A stretch of 64,000 nucleotides of DNA from Lachnospiraceae bacterium AC2012 (GTDB lineage Bacteria; Bacillota; Clostridia; Lachnospirales; Lachnospiraceae). The notes under the pieces were generated by a model. That model did not search any database. It was given only the letters and a program-made list of their open reading frames with translations, and was not told the origin of the DNA. Below, piece by piece: positions 1 to 10,765 of the stretch (within the stretch, counting starts at the first letter, position 1; the number at the start of each line of letters is the position of its first letter). The position numbers and the translations under genes are program-made. The stretch covers positions 1,808,501 to 1,872,500 of the forward strand of contig JNIN01000001.1 in assembly GCA_000702525.1 (NCBI GenBank), given 5' to 3'.

Positions 1-72
1 GACACACACGGGGATGTGTACAGTCACCGCTTGTCGTACTATTAATTAAGTGCGAAGGAGGCGACTTTTTTT

Positions 73-390
73 ATGGCAACTCAGGTAATGAGAATCACTC
101 TGAAGGCATATGATCATGAATTAGTAGATGCATCTGCCAAGAAAATCATCGAGACTGTTAAGAAGGATGGCGTACAGGTGAGTGGACCGGTACCACTTCC
201 AACTAAGAAGGAAGTAGTAACAATCTTACGTGCTGTTCACAAGTACAAAGATTCCAGAGAACAGTTCGAACAGAGAACTCATAAGAGACTCATTGATATC
301 CTGACACCAACACAGAAGACTGTGGAAGCTTTATCTCGTTTAGAGATGCCAGCTGGTGTTTACATCGATATCAAAATGAAAGAAAAATAG
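73..390 (+). CDS. rpsJ: 30S ribosomal protein S10
   Basis: S10 is part of the 30S head and, in its NusB-bound form, takes part in transcription antitermination. The product is 105 residues, the normal family length, and carries the S10 loop region [24 protein letters not shown] at about 55-61 sets the ATG at 73. It is the first gene of the ribosomal supercluster. Only 72 bases of its leader lie inside the window, so any autoregulatory leader upstream cannot be judged. Confidence 0.97.
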   Translation: MATQVMRITLKAYDHELVDASAKKIIETVKKDGVQVSGPVPLPTKKEVVTILRAVHKYKDSREQFEQRTHKRLIDILTPTQKTVEALSRLEMPAGVYIDIKMKEK

Positions 391-467
391 AACGTTCTTG
401 TTCTAGAATGAACGCATGCCTTATATAGGAAGCGTTCCGCTGTAGTTTAACAGGAGGAAAAGATAAA

Positions 468-1151
468 ATGAAGAAAGCGATTTTAGCAACAAAAGTCGGC
501 ATGACTCAGGTATTCAATGCTGACGGAGAATTAACTCCAGTAACAGTTCTTCAGGCTGGCCCTTGTGTAGTAACACAGGTTAAGACACTTGAGAACGATG
601 GTTACGAAGCAGTTCAGGTTGGTTTTATTGATAAGGTAGAAAAGGTTATCAATAAAGATGGCACTGGCAAGAAGAGCGTAGCTCACAGACATGGTGTTAA
701 CAAGCCAGAAGCAGGACACTTTGCAAAGGCTGGTGTTACATCTAAGAGATATGTTAGAGAATTCCGTTTTGAAAACGCTGCTGATTACAAGTTAGCAGAT
801 GAAATCAAGGCTGACATCTTCGCTGAAGGTGATAAGATTGATGCTACTGCAATCTCTAAAGGTAAGGGATTCCAGGGTGCAATCAAGAGATTAGGTCAGC
901 ACAGAGGACCTATGGCTCACGGTTCCAAGTTCCATCGTCATCAGGGTTCTAACGGTGCTTGTTCTTCACCTAGTAAGGTATTCAAGGGCAAGGGTATGCC
1001 TGGACATATGGGTTCCGTTAAGGTAACAACACAGAACCTTGAAATCGTTAGAGTTGATGTTGAGAACAACCTTCTCTTAGTAAAGGGAGCTGTACCAGGA
1101 CCTAAGAAGTCTTTAGTAACAATTAAAGAATCTGTAAAGTCTGGTAAGTAA
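468..1151 (+). CDS. rplC: 50S ribosomal protein L3
   Basis: L3 is an early-assembly 50S protein whose long loop reaches the peptidyl transferase centre. At 227 residues it is slightly longer than the common 205-215. The conserved loop signatures [10 protein letters not shown] and [10 protein letters not shown] lie near residues 130-165. An AGGAGG about 10 bases before ATG supports the start. The 77-base gap after rpsJ carries no recognisable gene. Confidence 0.97.
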   Translation: MKKAILATKVGMTQVFNADGELTPVTVLQAGPCVVTQVKTLENDGYEAVQVGFIDKVEKVINKDGTGKKSVAHRHGVNKPEAGHFAKAGVTSKRYVREFRFENAADYKLADEIKADIFAEGDKIDATAISKGKGFQGAIKRLGQHRGPMAHGSKFHRHQGSNGACSSPSKVFKGKGMPGHMGSVKVTTQNLEIVRVDVENNLLLVKGAVPGPKKSLVTIKESVKSGK

Positions 1152-1180
1152 TTCGAAAATAGGAAAGGAGGAACTTTACA

Positions 1181-1801
1181 ATGGCTAAAGTATCCGTATT
1201 CAATATGGAAGGCAAGGAAGTAGAACAGATCGAACTTGCTGATTCTGTATTCGGAGTTGAAGTAAATGAGCATTTAGTTCATATGGCTGTTTTACAGCAG
1301 CTTGCAAATAATCGCCAGGGAACTCAGAAGGCTAAGACACGTTCTGAAGTTCGTGGAGGCGGAAGAAAACCATGGAGACAGAAGGGAACTGGACATGCAC
1401 GTCAGGGTTCTACAAGAGCTCCACAGTGGACAGGCGGTGGAGTTGTATTTGCTCCAACACCAAGAGATTATTCTTTCAAGCTCAATAAGAAGGAAAAGAG
1501 AGGCGCTCTTAAGTCTGCACTTTCTTCTAGAGTTCAGGAAAACAAGTTAATCGTTGTTGATGAGTTAAAGTTCAACGAGATCAAGACTAAGAACATGAAG
1601 AACGTACTTGCTAACCTTAAGTTAGATAAGTGTTTAGTTGTTCTTAACGAAAATGATCAGAACGTAGTAATGTCTGCAAAGAACATTCCTGCAGTTAAGA
1701 CAGCTCAGACAAGCGAACTTAACGTATTTGATATCTTAAAGTACAACACAGTTGTTGTAACTAAGGATGCTGTTAAGACTATCGAGGAGGTGTATGCATA
1801 A
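1181..1801 (+). CDS. rplD: 50S ribosomal protein L4
   Basis: L4 binds 23S rRNA domain I and extends a loop into the exit tunnel. In E. coli it also represses the S10 operon. The 206-residue product has the loop signature [19 protein letters not shown] near residues 60-80, which lines the tunnel constriction. AAAGGAGG precedes the ATG. Its stop overlaps the rplW start by one base (TAATG), which suggests translational coupling. Confidence 0.97.
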   Translation: MAKVSVFNMEGKEVEQIELADSVFGVEVNEHLVHMAVLQQLANNRQGTQKAKTRSEVRGGGRKPWRQKGTGHARQGSTRAPQWTGGGVVFAPTPRDYSFKLNKKEKRGALKSALSSRVQENKLIVVDELKFNEIKTKNMKNVLANLKLDKCLVVLNENDQNVVMSAKNIPAVKTAQTSELNVFDILKYNTVVVTKDAVKTIEEVYA

Positions 1802-2100
1802 TGGCAAACGTACAGTATTATGACGTAATCCAGAAACCAGTCATCACTGAAAAGAGTATGGCAGCTATGGCTGAGAAGAAGTATACATTTCTTGTTCATC
1901 CAGAAGCAAACAAGACAATGATCAAAGAAGCAGTTGAAAAGATGTTCGAAGGAACAAAGGTTGCTAAGGTTAACACAATGAAGGTTCTTGGTAAGAACAA
2001 GCGTCGTGGAATGGTAACTGGTAGAACTGCTGAAGGAAAGAAGGCTATCGTTACATTAACAGAAGATAGCAAGGATATCGAGATCTTCTCTGGTCTCTAA
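1801..2100 (+). CDS. rplW: 50S ribosomal protein L23
   Basis: L23 sits at the tunnel exit and docks trigger factor and the signal recognition particle. The product is 99 residues, the usual length, with the family start [10 protein letters not shown] and the later GKNKRRG loop. The ATG shares a base with the rplD stop. The ribosome-binding sequence GAGGAGG lies inside the end of rplD. Confidence 0.97.
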   Translation: MANVQYYDVIQKPVITEKSMAAMAEKKYTFLVHPEANKTMIKEAVEKMFEGTKVAKVNTMKVLGKNKRRGMVTGRTAEGKKAIVTLTEDSKDIEIFSGL

Positions 2101-2168
2101 AATCCAACATTTCCAAATGTATGCGCATGATGAGCGCGATAATAAACATGTAAGAGAGGAGAAACATA

Positions 2169-3011
2169 ATGGGAATTAAATCATATAACCCATATACACC
2201 TTCCAGAAGAAATATGACTAGCTCAGATTTCGCAGAAGTTACAAAGAAGACTCCTGAGAAATCTCTTACAACTTCTTTAAAGAAGAACGCTGGTCGTAAC
2301 AATCAGGGTAAAATCACTGTAAGACACCACGGTGGTGGAAACAGAAGAAAATATAGAATTATCGACTTCAAGAGAAATAAAGATGGTATCGCTGCAAAGG
2401 TTATCGGTATCGAATACGATCCAAACAGAACAGCTAATATCGCTTTAATCGCTTATGAAGATGGAACAAAGGCTTATATCCTTGCTCCTGCAGGATTAAC
2501 TGACGGAATGACAGTTATGAATGGTGCTGAAGCAGAAATCCGTGTTGGTAACTGCTTACCATTAGCTAACATCCCAGTTGGTACAATGATCCACAACATT
2601 GAGTTATATCCAGGTAAGGGTGGACAGTTAGTTCGTTCTGCTGGTAACGCAGCTCAGTTAATGGCTAAGGAAGGCAAGTATGCTACTCTTAGACTTCCAT
2701 CCGGTGAGATGAGAATGGTTCCTATTAACTGCCGTGCTTCAATCGGACAGATCGGTAATGGCGATCACAATCTGGTTAAGATCGGTAAGGCTGGTCGTAA
2801 GAGACATATGGGTATCCGCCCAACAGTTCGTGGTTCTGTTATGAACCCTAATGACCATCCACATGGTGGTGGTGAAGGTAAGGCTCCAGTTGGACGTCCT
2901 GGCCCATGCACACCTTGGGGCAAGCCTGCACTTGGTCTTAAGACTAGAAAGAAGAATAAGCAGTCTAACAAGCTTATCGTAAGAAGAAGAAACGGTAAGG
3001 GTATTAAATAA
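2169..3011 (+). CDS. rplB: 50S ribosomal protein L2
   Basis: L2 is required for subunit association and peptidyl transferase assembly. The 280-residue product has an RNA-binding OB fold followed by an SH3-like half. The signature [15 protein letters not shown] near residue 225 contains the conserved histidine region next to the catalytic centre. The 68-base spacer from rplW ends in GAGAGGAG before ATG. Confidence 0.98.
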   Translation: MGIKSYNPYTPSRRNMTSSDFAEVTKKTPEKSLTTSLKKNAGRNNQGKITVRHHGGGNRRKYRIIDFKRNKDGIAAKVIGIEYDPNRTANIALIAYEDGTKAYILAPAGLTDGMTVMNGAEAEIRVGNCLPLANIPVGTMIHNIELYPGKGGQLVRSAGNAAQLMAKEGKYATLRLPSGEMRMVPINCRASIGQIGNGDHNLVKIGKAGRKRHMGIRPTVRGSVMNPNDHPHGGGEGKAPVGRPGPCTPWGKPALGLKTRKKNKQSNKLIVRRRNGKGIK

Positions 3012-3023
3012 GGAGGATTCATA

Positions 3024-3305
3024 ATGTCTCGTTCATTAAAAAAAGGACCATTTGTCGATGAGAGTTTAATGAAGAAGGTAGAAGCAGCTAACGCTTCTGG
3101 CGATCAGACAGTTATCAAGACTTGGTCTCGTCGCTCAACAATCTTCCCACAGATGGTAGGTTTAACAATTGCAGTACATGACGGAAGAAAGCATGTACCT
3201 GTATATGTTACAGAAGATATGGTTGGACATAAGCTCGGAGAGTTCGTATCTACAAGAACTTTCAGAGGACATGTTAAGTCTGACTCAAAGAGTTCAGTAA
3301 GATAA
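3024..3305 (+). CDS. rpsS: 30S ribosomal protein S19
   Basis: S19 forms part of the 30S head with S13 and contacts the A-site region. The 93-residue product begins [15 protein letters not shown] and contains the conserved [14 protein letters not shown] block. It lies 12 bases after rplB, with AGGAGG immediately upstream of the start. Confidence 0.97.
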   Translation: MSRSLKKGPFVDESLMKKVEAANASGDQTVIKTWSRRSTIFPQMVGLTIAVHDGRKHVPVYVTEDMVGHKLGEFVSTRTFRGHVKSDSKSSVR

Positions 3306-3332
3306 GAGTAGAATTAAGAAGGAGGTTTCATC

Positions 3333-3719
3333 ATGGCTAGAGGACATAGATCCCAAATCAAACGTGAGAGAAACGCAGTTAAAGATACAAGACCTTCAGC
3401 AAAGTTATCTTTCGCTAGAATGTCTGTTCAGAAGGCTTGCTTCGTACTGGATGCAATTCGTGGTAAGGATGTTCAAACAGCACTTGCTATCGTAACTTAC
3501 AATCCAAGATACGCATCAAGCGTTATTGAAAAGTTATTAAAGTCCGCTATCGCAAACGCTGAAAACAATAACGGATTAAAGATGGAAGACCTTTATGTTG
3601 CAGAATGTTTTGCAAATAAGGGACCAACAATGAAGAGAATTCGTCCAAGAGCACAGGGTAGAGCTTACAGAATCGAAAAGAGAATGAGCCACATCACTAT
3701 CGTGCTTGATGAGAAATAA
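3333..3719 (+). CDS. rplV: 50S ribosomal protein L22
   Basis: L22 lines the exit tunnel through an extended beta hairpin. The product is 128 residues. The C-terminal hairpin signature [15 protein letters not shown] near residues 96-110 is the part that reaches the macrolide-binding constriction. AGAAGGAGG precedes ATG. rpsC follows after 14 bases. Confidence 0.97.
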   Translation: MARGHRSQIKRERNAVKDTRPSAKLSFARMSVQKACFVLDAIRGKDVQTALAIVTYNPRYASSVIEKLLKSAIANAENNNGLKMEDLYVAECFANKGPTMKRIRPRAQGRAYRIEKRMSHITIVLDEK

Positions 3720-3733
3720 GAAGGAGGCAAAAC

Positions 3734-4390
3734 ATGGGACAGAAGGTAAATCCTCATGGTTTAAGAGTCGGCGTTATCAGCGATTGGGAATCCAAATGGT
3801 ATGCTGATAAGGAATTTGCTGATTACTTAGTTGAAGATCATACAATCAGAACTTTCCTTAAGAAGAAGTTATATGCTGCTGGCGTTTCAAAGATTGAAAT
3901 CGAAAGAGCATCTGACCGCGTTAAGGTTATCGTATACACAGCTAAGCCTGGTGTCGTTATCGGTAAGGGCGGAGCTGAAATCGAAAAGGTTAAGACAGAA
4001 CTTCAGAAGTTAACAGACAAGAAGTTAGTAGTTGATATCAAGGAAGTAAAGAGACCAGATAAGGATGCTCAGCTTGTTGCAGAAAACATCGCTCAGCAGC
4101 TTGAAAATCGTGTTTCTTTCCGTAGAGCAATGAAGTCTTGCATGAACCGTGCAATGAAGTCTGGCGTACAGGGTATTAAGACAATGTGTGCTGGTCGTCT
4201 TGGCGGTGCTGATATGGCTCGTACAGAGCAGTATAGCGAAGGTACTATTCCACTTCAGACATTACGTGCAGACATCGACTATGGATTCGCAGAAGCTGAC
4301 ACAACTTACGGTAAAGTTGGTGTTAAGGTTTGGATCTACAAAGGAGAAGTACTTCCTGTAAAGGGTAACAAGGAAGGAGGAGCTCGCTAA
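3734..4390 (+). CDS. rpsC: 30S ribosomal protein S3
   Basis: S3 lies at the mRNA entry site and has helicase-related function with S4 and S5. The 218-residue product begins [15 protein letters not shown] and has the KH-domain loop [11 protein letters not shown] near residues 75-85. AGAAGGAGG precedes ATG. Its stop overlaps the rplP start by one base. Confidence 0.98.
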   Translation: MGQKVNPHGLRVGVISDWESKWYADKEFADYLVEDHTIRTFLKKKLYAAGVSKIEIERASDRVKVIVYTAKPGVVIGKGGAEIEKVKTELQKLTDKKLVVDIKEVKRPDKDAQLVAENIAQQLENRVSFRRAMKSCMNRAMKSGVQGIKTMCAGRLGGADMARTEQYSEGTIPLQTLRADIDYGFAEADTTYGKVGVKVWIYKGEVLPVKGNKEGGAR

Positions 4391-4818
4391 TGTTAATGCC
4401 AAAGAGAGTTAAGCATAGAAAACAGTTCCGTGGAACTATGACAGGAAAAGCTATGCGTGGAAATAAGATCACAAACGGTGAGTTCGGTATCGTAGCTACT
4501 GAACCATGTTGGATCAGATCAAACCAGATCGAAGCATCTCGTATTGCTATGACACGTTATATCAAGCGTGGTGGTAAGGTTTGGATTAAGATTTTCCCTG
4601 ACCATCCAGTTACAGCACAGCCTGCTGAAACTCGAATGGGTAAAGGAAAGGGTAACTTAGAGTACTGGGTAGCTGTAGTTAAGCCGGGACGTGTATTATT
4701 CGAGATTTCAGGTGTACCTGAAGAAACAGCAAGAGAAGCTCTTCGTCTTGCTATGCATAAATTACCTTGCAAGTGCAAGATCGTCTCCAAAGCAGACTTA
4801 GAAGGCGGTGAATCATAA
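4390..4818 (+). CDS. rplP: 50S ribosomal protein L16
   Basis: L16 organises the A-site region of the 50S subunit. The 142-residue product opens [15 protein letters not shown], typical of Firmicute L16, and contains RMGKGKGN. The ATG at 4390 overlaps the rpsC stop and has GGAGG inside the end of rpsC. A second in-frame ATG two codons later is less well placed. The stop again overlaps the next start. Confidence 0.97.
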   Translation: MLMPKRVKHRKQFRGTMTGKAMRGNKITNGEFGIVATEPCWIRSNQIEASRIAMTRYIKRGGKVWIKIFPDHPVTAQPAETRMGKGKGNLEYWVAVVKPGRVLFEISGVPEETAREALRLAMHKLPCKCKIVSKADLEGGES

Positions 4819-5021
4819 TGAAAAAGAATACTTTTGTAGAAGATTTAAGAACAAAATCTGTTGATCAGTTAAACGCAGACTTAGTTGAAGCTAAGAAAGA
4901 ACTTTTTAATTTAAGATTCCAGAACGCAACAAATCAGTTAGAGAACACTGGTCGCATTAAGGAAGTACGTCGTAACATCGCACGTATCCAGACTGTGATC
5001 ACAGAATCTGCTAACAAGTAA
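4818..5021 (+). CDS. rpmC: 50S ribosomal protein L29
   Basis: L29 is a small two-helix protein next to L23 at the tunnel exit. The product is 67 residues, with the conserved [16 protein letters not shown] segment and a basic second helix ([13 protein letters not shown]). It starts on the last base of the rplP stop, so expression is probably translationally coupled. Confidence 0.96.
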   Translation: MKKNTFVEDLRTKSVDQLNADLVEAKKELFNLRFQNATNQLENTGRIKEVRRNIARIQTVITESANK

Positions 5022-5054
5022 TCTGATTATCTTAAATAAGAAAGGAGATATACC

Positions 5055-5309
5055 GTGGAAAGAAATCTTAGAAAAACACGTGTAGGTGTTGTTGTAAGCG
5101 ATAAGATGGATAAGACTATTACAGTTGCTGTAAAAGATAACGTAAAGCATCCACTTTACAACAAGATCGTAAAGAGAACATATAAATTAAAAGCTCATGA
5201 CGAACAGAACGATGCTCACATCGGTGATACAGTAAAGGTTATGGAAACAAGACCTTTATCTAAGGACAAGAGATGGAGACTCGTTGAAGTTATCGAACGA
5301 GCTAAGTAA
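5055..5309 (+). CDS. rpsQ: 30S ribosomal protein S17
   Basis: S17 is an OB-fold primary binder of 16S rRNA. The 84-residue product starts at GTG 5055, placed by AAAGGAG nine bases upstream. The family pattern is clear: [17 protein letters not shown] at the N terminus and [16 protein letters not shown] near the C terminus. Confidence 0.96.
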   Translation: MERNLRKTRVGVVVSDKMDKTITVAVKDNVKHPLYNKIVKRTYKLKAHDEQNDAHIGDTVKVMETRPLSKDKRWRLVEVIERAK

Positions 5310-5325
5310 TTGAAGGAGGCTACAT

Positions 5326-5694
5326 ATGGTACAGCAGGAAAGTAGATTAAGAGTAGCTGATAATACTGGTGCAAAGGAAATCCTTGTTATCCGTGTTATG
5401 GGCGGTTCTACTAGAAGATATGCAAATATCGGTGATGTTATCGTCGCTACTGTTAAAGATGCAACACCAGGTGGCGTTGTAAAGAAGGGTGACGTAGTCA
5501 AGGCAGTAGTCGTACGTACAAAGAAGGGTGCTCGTCGTAAAGATGGTTCCTATATCAAATTTGACGAAAACGCAGCAGTAATTATCAAAGATGACAATAC
5601 TCCAAAGGGTACTCGTATCTTTGGACCTGTAGCTAGAGAATTACGTGAGAAGAAATTCATGAAGATCGTTTCTCTTGCTCCAGAAGTATTGTAG
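5326..5694 (+). CDS. rplN: 50S ribosomal protein L14
   Basis: L14 forms part of the subunit interface and is the docking site of the silencing factor RsfS. The product is 122 residues, the standard length, starting [18 protein letters not shown] and containing the [13 protein letters not shown] signature near residue 105. GAAGGAGG precedes the ATG. Confidence 0.97.
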   Translation: MVQQESRLRVADNTGAKEILVIRVMGGSTRRYANIGDVIVATVKDATPGGVVKKGDVVKAVVVRTKKGARRKDGSYIKFDENAAVIIKDDNTPKGTRIFGPVARELREKKFMKIVSLAPEVL

Positions 5695-5705
5695 GAGGTA
5701 TTTCG

Positions 5706-6017
5706 ATGGCAACAATGAAAATTAAAAAGGGCGATATGGTTCGCGTAATCGCCGGTGCAGATAAAGACAACGAAGGTAAAGTTCTCTCTGTTAACGCTAA
5801 GAACCACACTGTTGTTGTTGAAGGCGTTCACATGATCAAGAAGCACACAAAGCCTAGCATGACAAATCAGGCTGGTGGCATTATTGAACAGGAAGGACCT
5901 ATCGATATCAGCAATGTAATGCTCCTTCACAATGGTAAGACAACTCGCGTTGGCTTCAAGATGGACGGAGACAAGAAGGTTCGTTTCGCTAAGGCAACTG
6001 GCGAAGTTATCGATTAA
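5706..6017 (+). CDS. rplX: 50S ribosomal protein L24
   Basis: L24 is an assembly-initiator protein with a KOW motif. The 103-residue product has the KOW core [20 protein letters not shown] in its first 30 residues. TAGGAGG lies directly before the start, overlapping the end of rplN. Confidence 0.97.
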   Translation: MATMKIKKGDMVRVIAGADKDNEGKVLSVNAKNHTVVVEGVHMIKKHTKPSMTNQAGGIIEQEGPIDISNVMLLHNGKTTRVGFKMDGDKKVRFAKATGEVID

Positions 6018-6038
6018 TTGAGAGAGGAGGAATAAAAG

Positions 6039-6578
6039 TTGAGTAGACTTAAAGAAACATATCTGAACGAAATCGTTCCAGCTATGAACGAAAAGTTTGG
6101 TTATAAGAATATTATGGAAGTACCAAAGCTCGAAAAGATCGTTATCAACATGGGCGTTGGTGAAGCAAAAGAAAACAAGAAGTTACTCGATGCTGCAGTA
6201 GCTGACCTTGAAACAATCGCTGGTCAGAAGGCAGTAGTAACTAAGGCTAAGAATTCCGTAGCTAACTTCAAGATCAGAGAAGGCATGGGAATTGGATGTA
6301 AGACAACTTTGAGAGGCGAAAAGATGTATGATTTCGCTGATCGTCTTATCAATCTTGCACTTCCTCGTGTACGTGATTTCCGTGGTGTTAGTGCAGACTC
6401 TTTCGATGGAAGAGGTAACTACGCAATGGGTATCAAAGAGCAGATCATCTTCCCTGAGATCGAATATGACAAAGTTGACAAGGTTAGAGGAATGGATATC
6501 ATTTTCGTAACAACAGCTAAGACAGACGAGGAAGCTCGTGAGTTGTTAAGATTATTTGGTATGCCTTTCGCTAAGTAA
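6039..6578 (+). CDS. rplE: 50S ribosomal protein L5
   Basis: L5 binds 5S rRNA and forms an inter-subunit bridge. The 179-residue product starts at TTG 6039, chosen because AGAGGAGG lies about ten bases upstream and the product then has the usual N terminus. Conserved segments include [16 protein letters not shown] and LPRVRDFRG. Confidence 0.97.
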   Translation: MSRLKETYLNEIVPAMNEKFGYKNIMEVPKLEKIVINMGVGEAKENKKLLDAAVADLETIAGQKAVVTKAKNSVANFKIREGMGIGCKTTLRGEKMYDFADRLINLALPRVRDFRGVSADSFDGRGNYAMGIKEQIIFPEIEYDKVDKVRGMDIIFVTTAKTDEEARELLRLFGMPFAK

Positions 6579-6598
6579 GCATAGGAGGGAATTTTAAG

Positions 6599-6784
6599 AT
6601 GGCAAGAAAATCTATGAAAGTTAAGCAGCAGCGCACACAGAAATTCTCTACTAGAGAATACAACCGTTGCAGAATCTGTGGTCGTCCACATGCTTATTTA
6701 AGAAAATACGGCATCTGCCGTGTATGCTTTAGAGAATTAGCATACAAGGGAGAAATCCCAGGCGTTAAGAAGGCTTCTTGGTAA
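6599..6784 (+). CDS. rpsN: 30S ribosomal protein S14, zinc-binding type
   Basis: S14 is a late-assembly protein of the 30S head. The product is 61 residues, the short form with two CxxC pairs ([10 protein letters not shown] and [10 protein letters not shown]) that hold zinc. This differs from the roughly 90-residue zinc-free paralogue. The normal spc-operon position between rplE and rpsH and an AGGAGG site support it. Confidence 0.97.
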   Translation: MARKSMKVKQQRTQKFSTREYNRCRICGRPHAYLRKYGICRVCFRELAYKGEIPGVKKASW

Positions 6785-6806
6785 GTCAGAAGGAGGAAAT
6801 ATAATC

Positions 6807-7208
6807 ATGACAATGAGTGATCCAATCGCAGATATGCTTACAAGAATCCGTAATGCAAACACTGCTAAACACGATACAGTTGATGTTCCAGCTTCTAAGA
6901 TTAAGACAGCTATCGCTGACATCTTAGTAAACGAAGGATACATTGAAAAATATGAACTTGTAGATAACGGAAATTTCAAGGACATTCGTGTAACACTTAA
7001 GTATGGTGCTACAAAGAATGACAAGATCATCACAGGTATCAAGAGAATCTCTAAGCCAGGTCTTCGTGTATACGCTGGCAAGAACGAGATCCCTACAGTA
7101 CTTGGTGGACTTGGAATTGCTATCCTTTCTACAAACCAGGGTATTATCACTGACAAGCAGGCTAGAAAGCTTCAGGTTGGTGGAGAAGTTATCGCTTTCG
7201 TTTGGTAA
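6807..7208 (+). CDS. rpsH: 30S ribosomal protein S8
   Basis: S8 is a primary 16S rRNA binder and, in E. coli, the spc-operon repressor. The 133-residue product contains [13 protein letters not shown] near its start and ends [16 protein letters not shown] is ten bases from the ATG at 6807. A second ATG at 6813 would give the shorter N terminus MSDPIADML. The spacing favours the first. Confidence 0.97.
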   Translation: MTMSDPIADMLTRIRNANTAKHDTVDVPASKIKTAIADILVNEGYIEKYELVDNGNFKDIRVTLKYGATKNDKIITGIKRISKPGLRVYAGKNEIPTVLGGLGIAILSTNQGIITDKQARKLQVGGEVIAFVW

Positions 7209-7227
7209 TAGATCTTATTTAAGGTCT

Positions 7228-7249
7228 GTTACCCTTCGGGGTAACTTTT
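7228..7249 (+). terminator. UUCG-loop hairpin between rpsH and rplF
   Basis: GTTACCC-TTCG-GGGTAAC forms a seven-pair stem with a stable UUCG loop, followed by CTTTTAG. It lies in the 94-base gap between rpsH and rplF. The short T tract makes it at most a partial terminator or a processing site. Confidence 0.45.
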
Positions 7250-7302
7250 AGTAATAAATTCGAAAAGCGTAAAAACGCATATATATTTTAGGAGGTACGG
7301 GC

Positions 7303-7842
7303 ATGTCACGTATAGGAAGAATGCCAATCGCAGTACCTGCAGGCGTAACTGTAGATATTGCAGAAAATAATCATGTGACTGTAAAAGGTCCTAAGGGTAC
7401 TTTAGAGAAGTCCCTTCCAACAGAGATGACTATTAAGTTAGAAGGCTCTGAAGTAATCGTTACAAGACCTAATGATTTAAAGAAGATGAAGTCCTTACAT
7501 GGATTAACAAGATCTCTTCTTCAGAACATGGTTACAGGTGTAACTGAAGGTTATGAGAAGAAGCTTGAAGTTAACGGTGTAGGTTACAGAGCATCTAAGG
7601 CTGGTAAGAAGTTAACATTAAACCTTGGCTTCTCTCACCCAGTTGAGATGGAAGATCCTGAAGGAATTGAATCTACCGTTGACGGTAACGTTATCGTTGT
7701 TAAGGGTATCGATAAAGAAAAGGTTGGCCAGTTTGCAGCTGAAATCAGAGATAAGAAGAGACCTGAACCTTATAAGGGTAAGGGTATCAAGTACGCTGAT
7801 GAAGTTATCAGACGTAAAGTTGGTAAGACTGGTAAGAAATAA
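7303..7842 (+). CDS. rplF: 50S ribosomal protein L6
   Basis: L6 lies near the factor-binding centre with the sarcin-ricin loop. The 179-residue product has two repeated alpha/beta domains. It starts [15 protein letters not shown] and has the C-terminal signature [11 protein letters not shown] near residue 155. TAGGAGG precedes ATG. The unusually long gap from rpsH contains a hairpin. Confidence 0.97.
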   Translation: MSRIGRMPIAVPAGVTVDIAENNHVTVKGPKGTLEKSLPTEMTIKLEGSEVIVTRPNDLKKMKSLHGLTRSLLQNMVTGVTEGYEKKLEVNGVGYRASKAGKKLTLNLGFSHPVEMEDPEGIESTVDGNVIVVKGIDKEKVGQFAAEIRDKKRPEPYKGKGIKYADEVIRRKVGKTGKK

Positions 7843-7862
7843 TTAAAGGAGTGAGATAAGAA

Positions 7863-8231
7863 ATGATTAATAAGAAATCAAAAGCTGTCATTCGAGCTAA
7901 GAAGCACAGAAGATTACGTCATACTCTTTCTGGAACAACTTCAAGACCTCGTTTAGCAGTATTCAGAAGTAATAATCATATGTATGCTCAGGTCATCGAT
8001 GACACTTGTGGTAACACTCTTGTTTCAGCCTCTACCCTTGATAAGGACGTTAAGGCAGATCTTGAGAAGACCAACAATACTGAAGCAGCAGCAAAGCTTG
8101 GAACTGTAATTGCTAAGAAGGCTATGGACAAGGGAATCAACACTGTTATTTTCGACAGAGGTGGATTTATCTACGCTGGTAAGGTTAAAGCTTTAGCAGA
8201 AGCAGCTCGTGAAGCTGGTCTGGAATTTTAA
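7863..8231 (+). CDS. rplR: 50S ribosomal protein L18
   Basis: L18 binds 5S rRNA with L5. The product is 122 residues, starting [20 protein letters not shown] and containing [20 protein letters not shown] and [20 protein letters not shown]. The ribosome-binding site AAAGGAGTGAG is slightly weaker than its neighbours. Confidence 0.97.
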   Translation: MINKKSKAVIRAKKHRRLRHTLSGTTSRPRLAVFRSNNHMYAQVIDDTCGNTLVSASTLDKDVKADLEKTNNTEAAAKLGTVIAKKAMDKGINTVIFDRGGFIYAGKVKALAEAAREAGLEF

Positions 8232-8246
8232 GGAGGAATCGATAAC

Positions 8247-8756
8247 ATGAAACGTACTATTATTGATGCTAGTCAGTTAGAATTAGAAGAAAATGTGGTA
8301 TCGATCAAGCGTGTCACTAAGGTAGTTAAGGGTGGACGTAACATGCGATTCTCCGCACTTGTAGTTGTAGGTGACAAGAATGGTCACGTAGGCGCAGGTG
8401 TTGGTAAGGCTGCTGAAATTCCAGAAGCTATCCGTAAGGGTAAGGAAGATGCAATTAAGCACCTCATCGCTGTTAAGCTTGATAAGAACAAGAGTATCAC
8501 ACACGATATCATCGGAAAGCACACTGGTGCTAACGTATTATTAAAGAAGGCTCCAGAAGGTACTGGTATTATCGCTGGTGGTCCAGCTCGTTCCGTTTGC
8601 GAACTTGCAGGTATCGAAAATATCCGTACAAAGTCTCTGGGATCTTCAAACAAGCAGAACGTTGTACTTGCTACAATCGACGCTTTAGGCCAGTTAAAGT
8701 CCCCAGAAGAAGTTGCAAAGCTTCGTAATAAGTCTGTAGAAGAAATTCTTGGCTAA
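8247..8756 (+). CDS. rpsE: 30S ribosomal protein S5
   Basis: S5 takes part in decoding accuracy and mRNA unwinding. The product is 169 residues with an N-terminal double-stranded RNA-binding fold ([17 protein letters not shown]) and a C-terminal ribosomal fold ([18 protein letters not shown]). AAGGAGG precedes the ATG. Confidence 0.97.
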   Translation: MKRTIIDASQLELEENVVSIKRVTKVVKGGRNMRFSALVVVGDKNGHVGAGVGKAAEIPEAIRKGKEDAIKHLIAVKLDKNKSITHDIIGKHTGANVLLKKAPEGTGIIAGGPARSVCELAGIENIRTKSLGSSNKQNVVLATIDALGQLKSPEEVAKLRNKSVEEILG

Positions 8757-8772
8757 TAGGAGGAAATGAAAA

Positions 8773-8955
8773 ATGGCAAAGAAATTAAAAATCACACTTG
8801 TCAAGTCTCCAATCGGTGCTGTTCCTAAGAACAGAGCTATCGTTGAAGCACTTGGCCTTAGAAAAGTAAACCATTCTGTAGAACAGCCAGATAACGATGC
8901 AACTCGTGGCATGATCAGAAAGGTTGCACACTTAATCAAAGTAGAAGAAATCTAA
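8773..8955 (+). CDS. rpmD: 50S ribosomal protein L30
   Basis: L30 is a small peripheral 50S protein. The 60-residue product has the family pattern [20 protein letters not shown] and ends with [20 protein letters not shown] is ten bases upstream. rpsE and rplO flank it, as in other Firmicutes. Confidence 0.96.
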   Translation: MAKKLKITLVKSPIGAVPKNRAIVEALGLRKVNHSVEQPDNDATRGMIRKVAHLIKVEEI

Positions 8956-8978
8956 TATTACAATAAGGAGGTGTCACG

Positions 8979-9419
8979 ATGGACTTATCTAATTTAAGAC
9001 CAGCTGAAGGTTCTAAGCATAGCGATAATTTCAGAAGAGGACGTGGACACGGTTCAGGAAACGGCAAGACTGCTGGTAAGGGACACAAGGGACAGAAGGC
9101 TCGTTCTGGAGCTCCAAGACCTGGTTTCGAAGGTGGTCAGATGCCATTATATAGAAGACTTCCTAAGAGAGGTTTCACTAACAGAAACACAAAGAAGATC
9201 GTTGCAATCAACGTATCTGCTCTTGAAAGATTCGAAAATGGTACTGATGTAACTGTTGAAACATTACTTCAGGCAGGCGTTATCAACAACGCATTAGATG
9301 GTGTTAAGATCCTTGGTAACGGCGAGCTTACTAAGAAGTTAAACGTACAGGTTAACGCTTATAGCGCAAGTGCTAAGGAGAAGATCGAAGCTCTTGGTGG
9401 AAAAGCCGAGGTGATCTAA
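8979..9419 (+). CDS. rplO: 50S ribosomal protein L15
   Basis: L15 is a late-assembly 50S protein. The 146-residue product has the glycine-rich basic N-terminal extension ([19 protein letters not shown]) and the [17 protein letters not shown] signature. AAGGAGG precedes ATG. The final base of its stop is the first base of secY. Confidence 0.97.
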   Translation: MDLSNLRPAEGSKHSDNFRRGRGHGSGNGKTAGKGHKGQKARSGAPRPGFEGGQMPLYRRLPKRGFTNRNTKKIVAINVSALERFENGTDVTVETLLQAGVINNALDGVKILGNGELTKKLNVQVNAYSASAKEKIEALGGKAEVI

Positions 9420-10744
9420 TGTTCAAAACACTCCGCAACGCATTCAAAATCAAAGATTTACGTGGAAGAATTATTTTCACATTCTTAATGCTGATCGTTG
9501 TTCGAATCGGATCTGAACTTCCGGTTCCTGGAGTTGATAGTGATGTTTTTTCTCAATTGTTTTCCGGCGGTGATGGCATGAATTTCTTTGATGCCATCAC
9601 CGGTGGATCTTTTGAGTCTATGTCAGTATTTGCATTGTCAATTACTCCATACATCACTTCATCTATCATCATGCAGCTTCTGACTATAGCATTTCCTAAG
9701 TTAGAAGAATTGCAGAGAGACGGGGAAGAAGGACGAAAAAAGATCACACAGATTACACGTCTGGTGACAGTTGGTCTGGCTCTTATGGAGTCAACCGCGA
9801 TGGCGATTGGTTTTTACAGACAAGGATATTTGGATACAGGCGATTCCAAATGGGAAATCGCACTTGCAATCATCCTTGTTGTTGCAGTATTAACAGCAGG
9901 TTCTACAGTCCTTATGTGGATTGGAGAGCGTATTACCGAAAAGGGTGTTGGTAATGGTATCTCTATTGTTCTTTTGATTAATATTGTTTCCAGAATCCCA
10001 TCCGATATGACAACGCTTTATGAGCAGTTCATCTCCGGTAAGGCAGTATCTCGAGGAGTATTGTCCGCTGTGATTATTGCAGCAGTTATTTTAGCTACTG
10101 TTATCTTTGTAGTATTCCTGCAGGATGCAGAGCGTAGAATTCCTGTTCAGTATTCTAAGAAAGTACAGGGACGTAAGACATATGGTGGCGCATCAACACA
10201 TATACCTCTTAAGGTAAATACAGGTGGTGTAATGCCAGTAATCTTCGCTCAGTCACTTTTACAGACACCAGTTATCATTGCTACTTTACTTGGTAAAGGC
10301 AATGGAAATGGTTTCTGGAGCAAGGTTCTGAAGGGAATGTCTCAGTCAAACTGGTTTGACACAAGTAATTGGATTTATTCTATTGGCGTAATCGTATATG
10401 TTGTATTGATCATTGCATTCGCTTATTTCTATACATCCATTACATTTAACCCACTTGAAATTGCAGACAATATTAAACGCCAGGGTGGATTTATCCCGGG
10501 TATCAGACCTGGAAAACCAACCTCCGATTATCTGCAGTCAATCCTGAATTACGTTATTTTGATTGGTGCAATCGGTCTTACAGTAGTATCTCTGATTCCA
10601 ATCTTCTTCAACGGAGTATTCAGTGCTGACTTATCTTTCGGTGGAACATCAATCATCATTATTGTTGGTGTTACTATTGAAACATTAAAGCAGATCGAAT
10701 CCCAGATGATGGTTCGTAATTATAAGGGATTTTTAAGTGAGTAA
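9419..10744 (+). CDS. secY: Protein translocase subunit SecY
   Basis: SecY forms the Sec channel in the cytoplasmic membrane. The 441-residue product has ten predicted hydrophobic segments, starting near residue 19. It carries the plug-region pattern ITPYITSSIIMQLL near residue 75 and the cytoplasmic loop QDAERRIPVQYSKK near residue 235. The start overlaps the rplO stop by one base. It closes the spc part of the cluster, as usual. Confidence 0.97.
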   Translation: MFKTLRNAFKIKDLRGRIIFTFLMLIVVRIGSELPVPGVDSDVFSQLFSGGDGMNFFDAITGGSFESMSVFALSITPYITSSIIMQLLTIAFPKLEELQRDGEEGRKKITQITRLVTVGLALMESTAMAIGFYRQGYLDTGDSKWEIALAIILVVAVLTAGSTVLMWIGERITEKGVGNGISIVLLINIVSRIPSDMTTLYEQFISGKAVSRGVLSAVIIAAVILATVIFVVFLQDAERRIPVQYSKKVQGRKTYGGASTHIPLKVNTGGVMPVIFAQSLLQTPVIIATLLGKGNGNGFWSKVLKGMSQSNWFDTSNWIYSIGVIVYVVLIIAFAYFYTSITFNPLEIADNIKRQGGFIPGIRPGKPTSDYLQSILNYVILIGAIGLTVVSLIPIFFNGVFSADLSFGGTSIIIIVGVTIETLKQIESQMMVRNYKGFLSE

Positions 10745-10765
10745 ATATTTACTATACTAATTAAT

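Noticed and set aside
941-1273. Antisense ORFs within ribosomal protein genes
   Set aside because: They are reverse-strand shadows of highly biased coding sequence, without ribosome-binding sites or recognisable products.
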